Assembly (NCBI GenBank): GCA_905215445.1
Contig: CAJMPZ010000033.1
Coordinates: 1-26,152, forward strand
Source: an uncultured bacterium
Lineage (GTDB): Bacteria; Actinomycetota; Coriobacteriia; Coriobacteriales; Coriobacteriaceae
Length of the DNA stretch: 26,152 nucleotides
Direction of reading: 5' to 3'
The first letter of the stretch is position 1, and every line of letters begins with the position of its first letter. Under the pieces are notes generated by a model. The model was not told the DNA's origin. It searched no databases and saw only the letters and a list, made by a program, of their open reading frames with translations. This document shows positions 6,643 to 15,323 of the stretch, one piece after another. Position numbers and translations under genes: made by a program.

Positions 6643-9600
6643 ATGGATATGTTTGAGGATGAGTGCCAACGCGCCTCGTGGCGTCGTCATGGAGCGATTG
6701 CCCGCGGCGTAGCCAAGCGCGGTCTGGTGGCGTTCCTGGCTTTTGCCATGGCTTTTGGCACCACGCCGGCGCAACTTTGGGCCGAGGGCGCCGAGGGCAT
6801 TGCCGAGGCCGTGGCGCAGGCTGCGACGGGCGGCGAGGGCGCGGCGGCCGATGATGGCACCGCTGCCGACACCGGCGCGAACAGTGCGGCGGCGAGCGCC
6901 GCTGCCGATGACGCCGGCGCAGATCAGGGCGCAACTGCGAGTGCCGCGAATGGTGCCGACACCGCCGCAGGCAACGCGACTGAGTCCGAGAACTCTGCTG
7001 CGACGCCTGCTGCTTCGGAGCAGAAGAACGCCGTTGCCGCCGCGTCTGCCACAACGCTTTCGAGCGAGGCCAAGGTCTTCATCCAGGATACCAAGGATAA
7101 GGACAGCTCCTATTCCACGAAGTCGGGCGCGCTCAAGGCCGGTGAGACGCTTTGGGCAAATATGTACGATGAGGTCGAGGACGACTGGTACGGCACTTCG
7201 ACTGAGTCCGTTGCCAATCCCGGCACTTGGACTTACACCTGGCTCGCCGGTACGACTAGGGCCAGCAGCAATGTCGCCGACTACACCGAGGTCGTAGGCC
7301 ACGAGCAGTCGCTCGCCGTCACCGCCGCGATGGAAGGCAAATACTTCATCTGCAAGGTAACGGTTGATGGCAAGGACTACTATGGTCCGTCCGTTTCTTC
7401 CGGCTCGGGCATCAATGCCAACTACATTCCTGGCCCCGTGCTGGGCGCCGGTCAGATGGAGCTTAACAGCGTCAAGCTGAATAGCGACACGCCGAGCATA
7501 GGTGATACCCTGACGGCGACTCCGTACATAAGCTATTATCAGCAAGCCCCCGCCGACGCCAAGGTTACCTACACGTGGTCCGCATCCACCTCGCAGTACT
7601 CGGGCTTTACCAAGATCGAGGGCGAGACGGGTGCTTCGCTCGTGGTGGGCGACGACCTTGAGGGCAAGTACATCAGGGTCGAGGCCAACGCTGGCGTCAA
7701 CACGGTGAACAAGACCACTTCCAGCAAGGTCAAACAGGCCGGTGCGGTCGAGATTTCGGCCGTGTCCATCATCAATACCAAGGACGATACGAGCGTCTTT
7801 GCGGTGGGGGATACCGCTAAGGCCCGCGCTAAGGAGAAGGGCGGCGCGTACGGCGCGTTCGTCGACGCGAGCAAGCTCAACTATCAGTGGCAGAGCTCTG
7901 ACACCAAGAGTGGCACGTATACCGACATTGCGGGTGCCACGGGTGAGACCCTCGAGCTTACCGACGCTTTAGGTGGCAAGTACCTCAAGTGCAAGGTGTC
8001 CTCGAAGATCGGCTCTTCGAGCATGGCCAACAACACGGGCGCTCTCGTTGCGGCTACCGGTTCAATTAATGTTACGAGCGTGACTATGAGCCCGACTTCG
8101 GGCAAAGTCGAGGTTGGTTCTACGATTACGGCGACCGCCAAGGCGGGTTCCACCGACGTTACCGCCGATTCGCATGTCACGTGGCAGTGGTATAAGGGCA
8201 CCTCGAACACCGCAAGCAAGTGCGACACGCCTATCAAGGGTGAGACCGGTAACACCCTGACGGTGACCGCCGCCCTTAAGGGCTACTACGTCGTGGCCAA
8301 GGCCAACGGCGGCTATGGCGAGCAGAAGCCGTACTATGCGGTGGGTCCCGTTTCCGTCGCTGGCCAAGTTGAGCTTTACGACGTGCAGTTCGAGGGTTCT
8401 CCCGCTACCAATGGCGTGCGCGTAGGCGATACGCTCAAGACTAAGGTGCGCAAAAAGGACGGCTCCAACTATCACTATATCGACCGCACCGATAACGTGA
8501 CCTACCAGTGGCAGTATGCAAACAGCAGCTCGAGCTACGACTCCGCCTATACCGATATCCCCGGTGCTACCGAGACCGCCTATACCGTTGACGCCGCCTA
8601 TGCCGGCAAGTACCTGCGCGTGAAGGTGACGAGCGAAAATACTGTCTCCAGCACGCAGAAGAAGAGCTCCTACGGCGGCACGCAGTCCGTTGCCCCGCTC
8701 GGCCCCGTGACGCTTAAGGGCCAGTACAAGCTGGCGGGCATTGAGCTTGCCGATAAGAACGTTACGCTCAGCGTGGGCTCAAAGATCACACCGAGCGTGC
8801 AGGTTCCGGGTAGCTGGTCGGGCTCGACCAAGGACGTGCCCGACGATGCCGAGCTCACCATGGCGTGGTATGCCAAGGGCGAGGGCGATGCCGAATGGAC
8901 CGAGCTCTCCGACGGCATCGATACGACCGATGGCAGCCTGACCATTTCGGACGCGCTTGTTGGCAAGCGCATCAAAGTTACGGCGAGCGCTCTCGACAAC
9001 ACGGTTGAATGGGTTTCGTCCGATAGCGTTACCGCGGCGGGGGAGTATAACCTGTTGCGCGTGACCACTACGCCGCAGATCAATAGCGAATCGACCCATC
9101 TCGTCTCGGGCGATAGCGTTAAGGCGACGGCGCAGGCCAAGCGCGCCGACGGTTCGGCCACCAATGGCATCGATGTCACCGACCAGGCGACTGTTGCCTG
9201 GTATGCGGCAGACGATGCGAAGGCTCCGGCGGCTGACTGGACGCTGCTGCCCGATATGTCGGGCGCCGAGGCGACGGTTTCGGCTTCAGCCACGGGCAAG
9301 TATCTGAAGGCTGTCGCCACGAGCGGAGGCTCGACGGTCGAGCTCGTCTCCACCAACAAGGTTATCGCCGCGGGCTCGCTTGAGGCTGCAGTCCAAAAGC
9401 TCAACGATGCCAATAAGCAGATCGCTGTTGATTACAGCGCCAAGGGCGGCAACGTCAATGATGCGCTGAAGGCGCAGCTTGCCGATTTGGGCTTCACCGA
9501 TATTGACGTCAAGGTCTCCGAGGACGGCGTTGCCTTTAAGGCAGAGGACGCCAAGGCCACGGTCGGCATCTCCGACGCCCAGGATAAGACCAACGGCGAT

Positions 9601-12600
9601 GTGACGTTCTTCTTCATTGACCCCAACGACTACACCGGTTACAACATCGACGGTCTGCGTAGCGCCGATGTGGCGTTTGAACTGTCACGTGATGGCAAGA
9701 CCGAGTATTACCTGCCCAACAAGTCGGTGCAGGTTGCTTGGGACGAGGCTAAACTGCAAGACCTTCTTGACAGTGCTGCCGAATCCCTGCAGATTGGCTA
9801 CGCGGCGGGCGAGTCCGCCGATGGCGTGACCCAAAATGTCACGCTTCCGTACAAGGCGGGTTCCGCAAAGAAATTCTCTGTTGAATGGACAAGCTCCGAC
9901 ACCGAGCGCCTGTTTGTTTCTGGGTATAGCTGGGAAGATAAGACGGGTAAGGTTTCGCGCGCATCGAGCGATCGCGACGTGACGCTGACCGCCAAGGTTA
10001 CGGTTACGAGCGGCGACATCAAGCTTGCCGGCTCGCACGACTTCACCGTGACCGTCAAGGGCGATCCCGAGAAGGTCGCTGCCGACAAGAAGGCGCTGCA
10101 GGAGAAGGTCGATGCGGCCTTTACCTACGGCAACATCAAGTACTCCGGCACCGACGCGCCCGCCAACAAGGACGGCTTGACCGCCGACCTGCAGATGCCG
10201 CGCACGAGCACGCTCAAAATCGACGGCAAGTATTACGAGGTCAAGTACTCCGCCAGCACCGATGACATCACGTTCAACGGTTACAAGGGCACGGTCTATC
10301 AGCCGCTGCCTGGCACCGAGGCAGCGAAGACCAAGATCACCCTCACGGTGACCGATAAGTCTAACGCCGAGGTCACGGCTAGTAAGACCCTCGATTTTGC
10401 GATTGCCCCGCAGGACCAGAACGAGCTCGATGCCGAGCTGTTCCACCTGAGCCTTGCAAAGTCAACATTCTCTCAGGGTATTCTTGACGGGCAGGATGCG
10501 TCCAATGTAACGGGGAACTTGCATGCGCCGTTGAAGGTGTACGGTCAGGGATATGCAGTTAACTGGTGCTATTCCTCCGAAGAGGCTGCAGGCCACTACG
10601 GCTTCGTGTTCAGTGAGCTCCCCGGCGGCACGGAGAACACCTATCGTTTGCTCAAGTCGAGCAAACCGAGGGTTATCGCGCATGAGAACCTTATCTTCAC
10701 TCAGCCCGAATACAACACGAAAGTCACAATTAGCGGCCGTCTGAAGAGTGAGCGTTTTGCCCGTTATGCCGAGCGCTATCCCGACAATTCGGACTACGCG
10801 GTGCTTGCCGGCTTGGATGTTTCTGCGACGGTAAACGTCAAGGGAACGACGGGGCTCGACAACCCGAACGAGGGCAAGACCATTACGGTGACGGCCAAGG
10901 TCACGGGCGTTTCCGCAAGTGATGCTGACGGCAATTATACCGAGCAATCGGTGGCGCCCTTGACCGAGCTCACGCTTCCTGCCGACGAAGACACGACGGC
11001 CGAGTCGGTGCTCGAGCAGCTTATGACGGCTGCCGGTTGCACGAACCTCGAAGCAAATGCATGGGGTCTTACGAGTGCGACGATGCCCGATGGCCGCGTG
11101 CTGAGCACAACGAGCGCCGCGCCGTACAGCTACTGGTCGTTCTTTGTAAACAATGGGTATGCGAGCGTCGGTGCTCCGAGCTACTACCTCAAGAACGGCG
11201 ATTGCGTCGAGTTCCGTTATGTTAAGGGTGACGGCACGCAGAAGCCCTCGACGGCTCCTGCTACCAATCCCGGAACGGAGCATCCCGATGTCGATGCGGC
11301 ATGGAATGGTTTTGCGAACGGCGGCTCGGGATCCTCGACGGACGCCCTTACGCCTACAACAAAGACCGATACGCCTTCTTGGGCACTTAATCTTCTGACC
11401 GAAGAGCAGCAGAAGGCAGGTGCAAGCGCCTCTGCGTCTGACCCCATTGTCGCGAACGGAAAGGTATACCTTGTCACGGGCGCTTCGGTATGGGGTGGAA
11501 AGACGTGGAATGCTGTCCTGAATGAGATTGATCCCGAGACGGGTTCCGTTCTGCGATCTCTTGAGCTTGGCTCTTCCATGGATACCACCTGCCGTCCTGT
11601 TATTGCGCAAGGCATTATTTTGATTCCGCTTTCCGGCGGCTATCTGCAGGCTGTTTCGGCGAAAACGTTTGAGACGCTTTGGTATTCCGATGCATTTACG
11701 AAGCAGAACCTGTCTTCGTTGACCGTTGACGGCGACTACGCCTATATCAACACCCTTGATTATTGGTCTGGCAATGGCAATGACGTGCAAAACGGTACGG
11801 TCAGGCGCATCAATATTCACACGGGCGCCATCGCCGGTAGCGCCTCCGTCGCTGACGGAGGTTACTACTGGTCTGGCGGCCTGATGGTAAATGGCTACTA
11901 TGTCGTTGGCGGCGACTATGGCCAGGTGCGCGTGTATTCTGCCGATCTGTCAAAGCTTGTTGGTTCGATTAAGCTGTCTGGTGGCAACATCCGTTCGGCG
12001 CTTACCGTTCATGACGGTTATATATATGCTGTTACGCGCGACGATGGTACGTTGCACAAGCTGACCATTGGTTCCGATGGTTCCATTACTGAGGCCGCGA
12101 AAGTTCAGTTTGCCGCTTATTCGACTTCGACGCCCGTTTTCAGTGGTAAGTATGCTTTTATTGGCGGGACAACCGTGAACAATTGGAAGGCTAAGGCCAA
12201 GGCTAAGGCTAAGGCTAAGGGCCTGCTTTCGATCATTGACCTCTCCGATATGAGTGTGAAGCAGATTACGAAGGCCGATGGCGAAGAGCTTGGCTTTGAG
12301 TCCAAGGGCACGCCGCTCGTCTCAACGCATGATGGCGAGACGTACGTATATTTCACCTTGAACGGCGCCAAGGGCAATTGGCCTAACTACACTACCGGCG
12401 GTGGCGTGTACATGTACAAGCTGGGCGATGCCGAGGCAACCGAGGTGTTCGTTCCCGGTTCTGGATATGCCAACTATTGCATGGCCTCGGTTGTCTGCGA
12501 TCAGTTTGGCAATCTGTATTACACCAACGATTCGGGCCATCTCTTCTGTGTGAAATCTCAGGCACATCGCGTCAAGTTTGATGCTCAGGGCGGCTCGTCG

Positions 12601-13146
12601 GTCAATGGTCAGACCCCCGCTTCGGGCTCGACTGTCAGCAAGCCGACCGATCCGACGCGCGAGGGCTATACCTTCGCTGGTTGGTACACCGATGAAGCTT
12701 GTACAAAGGCGTATGACTTTAGCGTTGCGGTGACGGCTGATATGACGCTGTATGCCAAGTGGATCAAGAAGGCCGCTGACAACAACGGCGGTTCTGGCGG
12801 CAATGGCGGCTCCGGTTCTGGCAACGGTACGAACGGGCAGCAGTCCGGCGGTGCTGTCTCGCCGGGTCAGAAGCCGGTCTCCACGACCACCACGACCGAG
12901 ACCAAGGACGATAAGGATTCCAAGAAGAAATCCGATAAGTCCGGCAAGAAGGACAAGAAGTCCGGCAAGAAGGATGACAAGTCCGGCAAGTCCGACACGG
13001 GCTCGTCTGCAGCGACCACTGCCAAGAAGTCCGCTGCGGCTCCCTCGCAGCAGTCTGGCTTCAATCCGCTCGCCATCGCTGGCGTGGCGGCTGGCGTGAT
13101 CGGTCTCGCCGTCATCGGCGTGTTCGTGTTCACCAAGCGCCGGTAG
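6643..13146 (+). CDS. Giant cell-surface protein: Ig-like repeats, DUF4430, beta-propeller, InlB repeat, C-terminal anchor
   Basis: A 2167-aa exported protein under a cobalamin riboswitch. Signal peptide: basic n-region, hydrophobic LVAFLAFAMAFG, likely cleavage after LWA (residue 47). Then an Ala-rich spacer to ~140 and seven related Ig-like repeats (~145-910) sharing a Y-x-W strand and a GKYLKxKV-type ending. Diverged Ig-like modules follow (~910-1410), then a DUF4430/transcobalamin-C-like domain (~1412-1533; YWSFFVNNGY, YLKNGDCVEFRYVKG). A PQQ-like beta-propeller spans ~1597-1976, an InlB B-repeat ~1976-2043 (GYTFAGWYTDEACTKAYDF), then a Gly/Asn and Lys/Asp/Ser stalk and a final TM helix ending TKRR. 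No LPXTG is present, so it is membrane-anchored. ATG 6643 follows AGGAGA; in-frame upstream starts lie in or beside the riboswitch. Corrinoid or corrinoid-complex capture is inferred. Confidence 0.9.
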   Translation: MDMFEDECQRASWRRHGAIARGVAKRGLVAFLAFAMAFGTTPAQLWAEGAEGIAEAVAQAATGGEGAAADDGTAADTGANSAAASAAADDAGADQGATASAANGADTAAGNATESENSAATPAASEQKNAVAAASATTLSSEAKVFIQDTKDKDSSYSTKSGALKAGETLWANMYDEVEDDWYGTSTESVANPGTWTYTWLAGTTRASSNVADYTEVVGHEQSLAVTAAMEGKYFICKVTVDGKDYYGPSVSSGSGINANYIPGPVLGAGQMELNSVKLNSDTPSIGDTLTATPYISYYQQAPADAKVTYTWSASTSQYSGFTKIEGETGASLVVGDDLEGKYIRVEANAGVNTVNKTTSSKVKQAGAVEISAVSIINTKDDTSVFAVGDTAKARAKEKGGAYGAFVDASKLNYQWQSSDTKSGTYTDIAGATGETLELTDALGGKYLKCKVSSKIGSSSMANNTGALVAATGSINVTSVTMSPTSGKVEVGSTITATAKAGSTDVTADSHVTWQWYKGTSNTASKCDTPIKGETGNTLTVTAALKGYYVVAKANGGYGEQKPYYAVGPVSVAGQVELYDVQFEGSPATNGVRVGDTLKTKVRKKDGSNYHYIDRTDNVTYQWQYANSSSSYDSAYTDIPGATETAYTVDAAYAGKYLRVKVTSENTVSSTQKKSSYGGTQSVAPLGPVTLKGQYKLAGIELADKNVTLSVGSKITPSVQVPGSWSGSTKDVPDDAELTMAWYAKGEGDAEWTELSDGIDTTDGSLTISDALVGKRIKVTASALDNTVEWVSSDSVTAAGEYNLLRVTTTPQINSESTHLVSGDSVKATAQAKRADGSATNGIDVTDQATVAWYAADDAKAPAADWTLLPDMSGAEATVSASATGKYLKAVATSGGSTVELVSTNKVIAAGSLEAAVQKLNDANKQIAVDYSAKGGNVNDALKAQLADLGFTDIDVKVSEDGVAFKAEDAKATVGISDAQDKTNGDVTFFFIDPNDYTGYNIDGLRSADVAFELSRDGKTEYYLPNKSVQVAWDEAKLQDLLDSAAESLQIGYAAGESADGVTQNVTLPYKAGSAKKFSVEWTSSDTERLFVSGYSWEDKTGKVSRASSDRDVTLTAKVTVTSGDIKLAGSHDFTVTVKGDPEKVAADKKALQEKVDAAFTYGNIKYSGTDAPANKDGLTADLQMPRTSTLKIDGKYYEVKYSASTDDITFNGYKGTVYQPLPGTEAAKTKITLTVTDKSNAEVTASKTLDFAIAPQDQNELDAELFHLSLAKSTFSQGILDGQDASNVTGNLHAPLKVYGQGYAVNWCYSSEEAAGHYGFVFSELPGGTENTYRLLKSSKPRVIAHENLIFTQPEYNTKVTISGRLKSERFARYAERYPDNSDYAVLAGLDVSATVNVKGTTGLDNPNEGKTITVTAKVTGVSASDADGNYTEQSVAPLTELTLPADEDTTAESVLEQLMTAAGCTNLEANAWGLTSATMPDGRVLSTTSAAPYSYWSFFVNNGYASVGAPSYYLKNGDCVEFRYVKGDGTQKPSTAPATNPGTEHPDVDAAWNGFANGGSGSSTDALTPTTKTDTPSWALNLLTEEQQKAGASASASDPIVANGKVYLVTGASVWGGKTWNAVLNEIDPETGSVLRSLELGSSMDTTCRPVIAQGIILIPLSGGYLQAVSAKTFETLWYSDAFTKQNLSSLTVDGDYAYINTLDYWSGNGNDVQNGTVRRINIHTGAIAGSASVADGGYYWSGGLMVNGYYVVGGDYGQVRVYSADLSKLVGSIKLSGGNIRSALTVHDGYIYAVTRDDGTLHKLTIGSDGSITEAAKVQFAAYSTSTPVFSGKYAFIGGTTVNNWKAKAKAKAKAKGLLSIIDLSDMSVKQITKADGEELGFESKGTPLVSTHDGETYVYFTLNGAKGNWPNYTTGGGVYMYKLGDAEATEVFVPGSGYANYCMASVVCDQFGNLYYTNDSGHLFCVKSQAHRVKFDAQGGSSVNGQTPASGSTVSKPTDPTREGYTFAGWYTDEACTKAYDFSVAVTADMTLYAKWIKKAADNNGGSGGNGGSGSGNGTNGQQSGGAVSPGQKPVSTTTTTETKDDKDSKKKSDKSGKKDKKSGKKDDKSGKSDTGSSAATTAKKSAAAPSQQSGFNPLAIAGVAAGVIGLAVIGVFVFTKRR
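7070..9370 (+). repeat. Seven tandem Ig-like domain repeats within the surface protein
   Basis: Approximate units: 7070-7430, 7450-7740, 7745-8055, 8060-8360, 8370-8720, 8730-9040 and 9045-9370. Each encodes a pattern of V-x-Y/W-x-W, then a Y-T-x-I-x-G-x-T-type turn, then L-x-G-K-Y-x-x-V-x-V. The repeats are diverged at DNA level, so they are old duplications rather than a recent expansion. Confidence 0.75.
12187..12222 (+). repeat. In-frame hexanucleotide repeat encoding Lys-Ala
   Basis: Six near-identical copies of AAGGCT, one reading AAGGCC and the last AAGGGC, encode a Lys-Ala run inside the beta-propeller region. A 6-nt unit changes protein length without shifting frame. Confidence 0.85.
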
Positions 13147-13155
13147 GTGAGGGCT

Positions 13156-14043
13156 GTGTCCAGTAAGCCTCAGGACGCCGAGTCCAAGCAGCCCGACTCG
13201 TCGTTCATCCAGCTTGACGATGTAAAGCAAAAGGGCGCCGCTTCGGCGGCGTCCGCCCCTCGGCGCAAGGCACTTGTTGGCGTTCTGACAGCCGCCTGCA
13301 CCGTTTTGATCGTTGTGTCGCTAGGCTTTGTCCAACCTTCTTCCAGCGGTGCTTGGTCCATCGATTGGATCACTCGGGCCGTGGCGGGGAAGAGCGTTGC
13401 CGACTCTGGCTCTGCTGCCTCTCACAAGACAGAGGCGGGTTCCTCGTCTTCTGGTGCCGTGGACTCTGAATCCAAGGAGTCGGATGAATCGGAATCCAAG
13501 GACGATTCCGAATCTTCGGATAAGGACTCCAAAAAGGATTCGAAGGAGAAGAAGTCCGAAGACAAGGGCGGCAAGACGTCCAACAACGCGTCTGCTGGAC
13601 AGGGCTCCGAATCCGCCGGTGGATCGAGTTCTTCTGACGGCTCTTCTTCGGGCGGCGGCTCGGTGTCTGGCGGTGGGTCTGCATCCAACGGTGGCAACGC
13701 CTCTGCGGGCAATCAGGGCGGCTCGCAGCAGCCTGGTTACGTCACGGTGACGGTTGCGGTCACATCGAGCGCTGTGGGCAATCCCGTGTCTTCTGGTGGC
13801 ACCTTCACCTTTAATGAGGGCGCAACTGCCTACGATGCCCTGTGCGCCCTGGGCCTTTCCGTGAATGCACATGGCTCGTCGTACGGCACGTATGTCGCCG
13901 CCATTGGCGGTTTGGCCGAGAAGGAACACGGCGGTACGAGTGGCTGGATGTATTCCGTTAACGGTGTGGCGCCCAACACGGCGTGCAGCAACTACGTCCT
14001 ATCCAACGGCGACAGTGTCGTCTGGTATTACGTAACGGGCTAA
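13156..14043 (+). CDS. Membrane-anchored DUF4430 (transcobalamin-C-like) surface protein
   Basis: This 295-aa protein has a ~37-aa cytoplasmic N-terminus, one membrane helix (~38-58, LVGVLTAACTVLIVVSLGF) without an evident cleavage site, a long Ser/Asp/Lys/Glu then Gly/Ser stalk (~75-190), and a C-terminal DUF4430 domain (~195-295). DUF4430 landmarks are GGTFTFNEGATAYDAL, SGWMYSVNGVAP and NGDSVVWYYVTG. The stalk composition matches that of the upstream giant protein. It begins immediately after the giant gene: AGGTGA spans the previous stop and suits GTG 13156, while GTG 13147, which abuts that stop, lacks its own ribosome binding site. The two are therefore one operon, probably translationally coupled and sharing the riboswitch. 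It would display a corrinoid-type binding domain near the membrane (inference). Confidence 0.87.
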   Translation: MSSKPQDAESKQPDSSFIQLDDVKQKGAASAASAPRRKALVGVLTAACTVLIVVSLGFVQPSSSGAWSIDWITRAVAGKSVADSGSAASHKTEAGSSSSGAVDSESKESDESESKDDSESSDKDSKKDSKEKKSEDKGGKTSNNASAGQGSESAGGSSSSDGSSSGGGSVSGGGSASNGGNASAGNQGGSQQPGYVTVTVAVTSSAVGNPVSSGGTFTFNEGATAYDALCALGLSVNAHGSSYGTYVAAIGGLAEKEHGGTSGWMYSVNGVAPNTACSNYVLSNGDSVVWYYVTG

Positions 14044-14065
14044 ATGCCTCGACATAACACGTCAA

Positions 14066-14104
14066 ACGGGCGGTTCGGACAAACATCCGAGCCGCCCGTC
14101 TTTA
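14066..14104 (+). terminator. Strong intrinsic terminator of the surface-protein operon
   Basis: A 14-bp stem, 14066-14079 with 14086-14099 (ACGGGCGGTTCGGA / TCCGAGCCGCCCGT, one G-T wobble), with a 6-nt loop, followed by CTTTATG. Confidence 0.85.
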
Positions 14105-14156
14105 TGCGAACGGGATGCAGTTTCTCGCCTTGTGCGCCTTCCTCGGCAGGCTCTGC

Positions 14157-14194
14157 AAACAAAAAACCGGTTGGAACGAGAATTCCAACCGGTT
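14157..14194 (-). terminator. Intrinsic terminator of the first GtrA gene
   Basis: AACCGGTTGGAA (14165-14176) pairs perfectly with TTCCAACCGGTT (14183-14194). On the minus strand the stem is followed by six T then GTTTGC, placing it correctly behind the gene ending at 14221. Confidence 0.88.
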
Positions 14195-14220
14195 ATACCT
14201 TCAAGCAAATGTCGGGCCGT

Positions 14221-14628
14221 CTACGAACGTGCGCCCTCGAGGAAGAAGCGACGGCTAAAGTAGTTGTACCAGGTGACCAGGAACGTTGCGATGGCCTTCA
14301 TGGCCTGGTAGCCGATGCTCAAAAACGTGACGCCCACAAACATGTACAGGTCGTTGAGGCCCAAACCGATCACCGACAAGATGGTGAAGATCGTGAACTC
14401 GCGCTTGCGGCTCATGCCCTCGCGATGGTCGAACACGTACTTCATGCTGAGCCAGTAGTTGACCACGACAGACGTGGTAAACGAGATCGTGGTGCTCATC
14501 AAAAAGTCGAGGTGGAACAGCTCGACGAGCGCAATGAGCATGCCCCAGTCGATGCCAAAGGAGATGAGACCCACGACAGCGAACTTGAGGAACTGCTTGG
14601 TATGAGGTTGTGCCAGTGCCTTGCGCAC
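14221..14628 (-). CDS. GtrA family membrane protein (copy 1)
   Basis: This GtrA-like protein has four predicted membrane helices: roughly FLKFAVVGLISFGIDWGML, the LDFLMSTTISFTTSVVV region, FTIFTILSVIGLGLNDLYMF and MKAIATFLVTWYNYF. Family members act in polysaccharide or glycolipid assembly, with proposed roles in flipping undecaprenyl-phosphate sugars. GTG 14628 gives 135 aa, the usual length, and aligns VRKALAQ with MQKLLAQ of the neighbouring copy. A longer frame to TTG 14709 adds 27 residues that look unrelated and would put the start beside a -10-like TATAGT (14712-14717). The gene is followed by a strong terminator. No glycosyltransferase partner is in the window. Confidence 0.85.
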   Translation of the reverse strand: MRKALAQPHTKQFLKFAVVGLISFGIDWGMLIALVELFHLDFLMSTTISFTTSVVVNYWLSMKYVFDHREGMSRKREFTIFTILSVIGLGLNDLYMFVGVTFLSIGYQAMKAIATFLVTWYNYFSRRFFLEGARS

Positions 14629-14711
14629 GTAATCACATCCAATGCGTTGATGAATCGAGCAACGAGATACTTTAGAGCTTTTGCATGGGAAACGTAAGGT
14701 CTTTGGCAAGA

Positions 14712-14740
14712 ACTATACGAACTCGCCAAATATTCAAGAG
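14712..14740 (-). promoter_or_regulatory. Possible promoter of GtrA copy 1
   Basis: On the minus strand TATAGT (14717-14712) is a good -10; the -35 at 17-bp spacing (CTCTTG) is poor. It would give an ~80-nt leader before GTG 14628. Confidence 0.3.
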
Positions 14741-14849
14741 GTAATCCGCAAACGTTGCAAATCTTCCCGTAAACGAGCAAGGCTCACGAACAACACAGCG
14801 CTCGACGCGCGTCATCCGTGGGTCCCCGTAGCTGTGCGGGAAAGCCGAG

Positions 14850-15245
14850 CTACTTGGTCTCGTCGCCCTCCAGGAAAATCTTTCGGGTCACAAAGTTGTA
14901 GACCATAACAAGCGCGGTGGCACAAATCTTGGCGATATTGGCCTCGAGCCCCAGGCCGGCGTTGAGGGCCAGCACGATGCCGTCGTTGAGCGCCAAGCCA
15001 ATAACGGACAACACGACAAAGATGATGAACTCGCGGCGGCGGCTCATGCCCTCCTTGTGTGCAAACACGTACTTCATGCTCGCGACGTAGTTGAAGACGA
15101 GCGAGACGATAAAGCCGCTGGTGTTGGCGATCAGGATATTGAGGCCCAGACCGTAGTGGAGCAGATTCATGATGCCAAAGTCGATGACGGTGGCAATGAC
15201 GCCGACGACGCCAAACTTCATGATCTGCGCGAGGAGCTTTTGCAT
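14850..15245 (-). CDS. GtrA family membrane protein (copy 2)
   Basis: This 131-aa four-helix GtrA protein starts MQKLLAQIMKFGVVGVIATV and retains the paired helices ILIANTSGFIVSLVFNYVAS and EFIIFVVLSVIGLALNDGIV. It shares the block SMKYVFxHxEGMSRxRE with copy 1, so the two are paralogues. ATG 15245 is preferred (AAGGCAGG upstream on the minus strand); a longer frame from TTG 15308 would start inside a hairpin next to the fbp stop. It lies 78 nt downstream of fbp on the same strand and may be read through from it. Confidence 0.85.
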   Translation of the reverse strand: MQKLLAQIMKFGVVGVIATVIDFGIMNLLHYGLGLNILIANTSGFIVSLVFNYVASMKYVFAHKEGMSRRREFIIFVVLSVIGLALNDGIVLALNAGLGLEANIAKICATALVMVYNFVTRKIFLEGDETK

Positions 15246-15309
15246 GGAACCTGCCTTAAGGTGGCGCCGCAGCGCCGTGGGGATGACAAACTCAGCAAGT
15301 TTAGCCAAT

Positions 15310-15323
15310 CCCCGAAGGCGGGG
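15310..15323 (-). terminator. Short hairpin between fbp and GtrA copy 2
   Basis: CCCCG (15310-15314) pairs with CGGGG (15319-15323) directly after the fbp stop codon. There is no T-tract, so it is at most a weak terminator or an RNA processing/stability hairpin. Confidence 0.35.

Noticed and set aside
10462..11820. A 452-residue minus-strand open frame under the surface protein.
   Set aside because: Arg-rich, low-complexity composition typical of antisense frames; the plus-strand frame has clear domains.
13060..13146. An LPXTG-type sortase signal at the C-terminus of the giant protein.
   Set aside because: A hydrophobic helix and a basic tail (TKRR) are present, but no LPXTG-like pentapeptide precedes them.
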